Below, in pieces: positions 63,001 to 64,000 of a stretch of DNA of 64,000 bases. The notes below the pieces were generated by a model, which saw only the letters and a list, made by a program, of their open reading frames with translations, was not told where the DNA came from and did no database searches. This DNA is from an uncultured Eubacteriales bacterium (GTDB lineage: Bacteria > Bacillota > Clostridia > Peptostreptococcales > Anaerovoracaceae). The position numbers and the translations under genes were made by a program. The stretch is taken from assembly GCA_902786355.1 (NCBI GenBank), contig CADABZ010000003.1, forward strand, positions 48,078 to 112,077, in the 5' to 3' direction. Within the stretch, counting starts at the first letter, position 1. The number at the start of each line of letters is the position of its first letter.

Positions 63001-64000
63001 TTATAACGGAGCTATCGTAGCGGACAGTGTTTATTCTGCGTCAGAAGGTCACCAGTGGGCATATAGAGGCGGAACCATAATCGAAACAGAGGTAGGCTTT
63101 ACTGCTCAGAAGAAAGTAGATAGTGGTACACCTACAGAATCCCAGACATTTGAGTTTGTTCTTGACGAGCTTGTAGATGGAAGATGGGTACAGATCGGCG
63201 AGAAAGAGTCTAATAGCGGAAGCAGCATTGAATTTGGCAAGATCCACTATAGCAGTGCTACACCAAAGACCGAGACTCATTACTATAGAATAAGCGAAGA
63301 TCAGGCATCTGTAGATGAAGCGTACAATGGGGATAAAACCTGGTACATCGTAAAAACAGTGGTTGAGTACACACTGGATGGAGAAGATGTAGTAGCGAAT
63401 GCATCCAATACTTTCTACAAATCTACAGACAATGAGAACCTCGTCAAGGAAGATAATACAATAGATGAGAGCAAGCTCCAGGCTGTTGACGATGACGCAT
63501 CATTTGTATTCGACAACAAGACAAAGACTACAGAGGAGCAAACTGAACACGACAGCGTCACGATCACAAAGAAGGATCAGGACGGAGCGGCTCTTTCAGG
63601 AGCAACATTCAAGCTGTACGCAGAAGAAGGACTTACAACTGAAGTTGATTCCTACACAGGCGGCAGTTTCACTATCAGCACAGAAGATGAAGCTCTTGCA
63701 AGATATCTGCCAGCAGAGAACGGAGGAACAGTCACACTGTATCTGAAGGAAACAGCTGCACCTGACGGCTACGACATGGATACAGCCGTTCATCCTGTTG
63801 TGATCACTACAACGATCGAAACAACATACGACGATACCGAGGCTAAGTACACAAAAACAACAACATATACTATGACGATCGGCGGCGATAGTGAGATCGA
63901 TATCACGAACACCAAGAAGACTGATACTGACCGCAAAGACGGCGAGATCACTATCAACAAGCAGGATGAGGCCGGTGCGTCACTCGCCGGAGCAACATTC
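60089..64000 (+). CDS. Giant surface adhesin with choice-of-anchor-A-like, pilin-linkage and Cna-B domains, partial
   Basis: The frame is open from the ATG at 60089 (GGGAG six bases upstream) to the right edge, 1304 codons, and continues outside. Signal peptide near 1-30 (KTALCMVLAFAMTFAPVMS), then an acidic linker to about 125. A beta domain with VTAVLDDPAAVPDDAKL follows. Residues of about 700-980 resemble the choice-of-anchor-A adhesion domain (LLNNTHMMGGALIRGRL and, later, AILWNIPGASQVDV and GHILAPTANVDL). About 1000-1145 looks like the FctA-type pilin isopeptide domain (FTAQKKVDSGTP, FEFVLDELVDG), then a Cna-B domain from 1150 (VTITKKDQDGAALSGATFKLY) and a second starting at the edge. 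The likely role is a wall-anchored or pilus-tip adhesin; the sorting signal is not visible. Confidence 0.85.
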   Translation, partial: MNKNRFIKTALCMVLAFAMTFAPVMSSCAMIATALTGEPAAEDNSADMMDTNIDSSDQPYVDQSEDGNSSDKTITEEELLAQEAASGDSQKAASEESSAEDENAQPAEDNEAETEAAAEPDKTEYVWKDSKVRVTAVLDDPAAVPDDAKLTATAISKGSEGYNYNAYIDALNNSSENSYDESNTLLYDVAFIKDGAEIQPDGKVSVTFEFLDNQLSSSLGAKKAADVSVTHLPLADNVKEQYDTTADATDISADDINVEKLTKADNSLAVSVKNEKAVFKTDSFSVFAYTVDFEYNGYKFSIPGEGSIKLSEVFEQLNIDKDVKDVENVIFSDTSLLEVKKTLFGNDWTLTSKKAFKSEETLTVEMKDGSSFVINVTDATSHYSVTVNPLDFSGNPVTSDDSLANGLFVRVLIKDQNGNNIAGDVKPIDLSSGPATVDLNLIKDPYNPSPAPYEYDPASGDTLNLRLIHWSSPYYTPVPAHWGQATDASAFSEAAPEGYSISAADVMIGDTSAVINMHASKPRDYNIRIALDESGLDVEEADGLYVLTTIRHSSGGSDTYSLVNVGSGTVSEDGKFIDIPVTAWYADQEGTTPKQEKFTGNEGNISSKLVAKDNSGKYHEVKTGQSVNQYDVTSYPSVNAGEQTDCRTIVEHEDSTSYYDIINLSKHTTDDSFQYTLEYVLSGYNIVTVSDPDDPNEKTYHDGAYGYGDLLNNTHMMGGALIRGRLSGGAPQIADSALLTKPSYVGEVPGDMTVSGRADNQNPPPFYVGADNTVFGDTVNGIYQDDGINKKGKNGGSDANTYVYPDYINWDTLRTNLITTSEALARKGESTVLKVSDYYDPVQNAYIVPVQGGSCVTIDYDLTDGSKYSVELKNLGNPADEDTKATVITLHPDENGYVNMPMIGSINGKQPGKYLEDLHDTAGAGSAKEDGVGLAILWNIPGASQVDVKDMSPEVGHILAPTANVDLVCGDYNGAIVADSVYSASEGHQWAYRGGTIIETEVGFTAQKKVDSGTPTESQTFEFVLDELVDGRWVQIGEKESNSGSSIEFGKIHYSSATPKTETHYYRISEDQASVDEAYNGDKTWYIVKTVVEYTLDGEDVVANASNTFYKSTDNENLVKEDNTIDESKLQAVDDDASFVFDNKTKTTEEQTEHDSVTITKKDQDGAALSGATFKLYAEEGLTTEVDSYTGGSFTISTEDEALARYLPAENGGTVTLYLKETAAPDGYDMDTAVHPVVITTTIETTYDDTEAKYTKTTTYTMTIGGDSEIDITNTKKTDTDRKDGEITINKQDEAGASLAGATF

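Overview
The window comes from a Gram-positive bacterium of the Bacillota, most likely a Clostridia-type anaerobe. It carries PolC, RNase Y, a T-box in front of thrS, an infC-rpmI-rplT operon with an attenuated leader, the pyrH-frr-uppS-cdsA-dxr-rseP-ispG-polC chain, sortase-assembled surface proteins and AGA/AGG-rich arginine codons. No rRNA, tRNA, insertion sequence, phage or CRISPR array was seen. I could not fix the family from sequence alone.

Layout. 1-3555: the end of a probable GntR regulator, then a large thioester/SpaA/VaFE adhesin. 3556-5624: Maf on the minus strand, then infC (AUU start behind a terminator hairpin), rpmI and rplT. 5647-7892: a small membrane protein and a cytosolic right-handed beta-helix protein. 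7984-13072: nrdR, cmk, radC, a MurE-type ligase and a FemAB-type bridge enzyme. 13109-15502 (minus): an aminotransferase-like domain fused to an ATP-grasp ligase, ending tail to tail with the FemAB gene. 15762-22212: rny, a cysteine desulfurase, thiI and T-box-controlled thrS. 22334-32275: pyrH, frr, uppS, cdsA, dxr, rseP, ispG and a polC without a proofreading exonuclease domain. 32256-36165: a small conserved minus-strand gene, then an acetyltransferase, an aldo/keto reductase, a phosphatase and a membrane-anchored hydrolase. 36383-38962: a SmtB-type metal sensor with operator, a free HMA metallochaperone and a Zn/Cd P-type ATPase. 39203-42508: a class A PBP with a very long cytoplasmic tail. 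42646-53416: the rimP-nusA-rnpM-infB-rbfA-nrnA-truB-ribF-rpsO-pnp translation and RNA cluster. 53613-58944: a coiled-coil protein, signal peptidase I and a pilus operon (major pilin, class C sortase, minor pilin, degenerate sortase). 58959-59663 (minus): an RsuA-type pseudouridine synthase. 60089 to the right edge: a large adhesin that continues beyond the window.

Two themes stand out against the housekeeping background. The first is cell-wall chemistry: a MurE without the meso-DAP signature, a FemAB enzyme and the aminotransferase/ATP-grasp fusion lie together and suggest a bridged, non-DAP peptidoglycan with a possibly unusual bridge residue. The second is surface display: two giant adhesins and a complete small pilus operon with its own signal peptidase, a structured and unrecognised leader RNA, and a sortase homologue that has lost its catalytic histidine. 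The best candidates for something undescribed are the fusion ligase, the degenerate sortase and the pilin leader.
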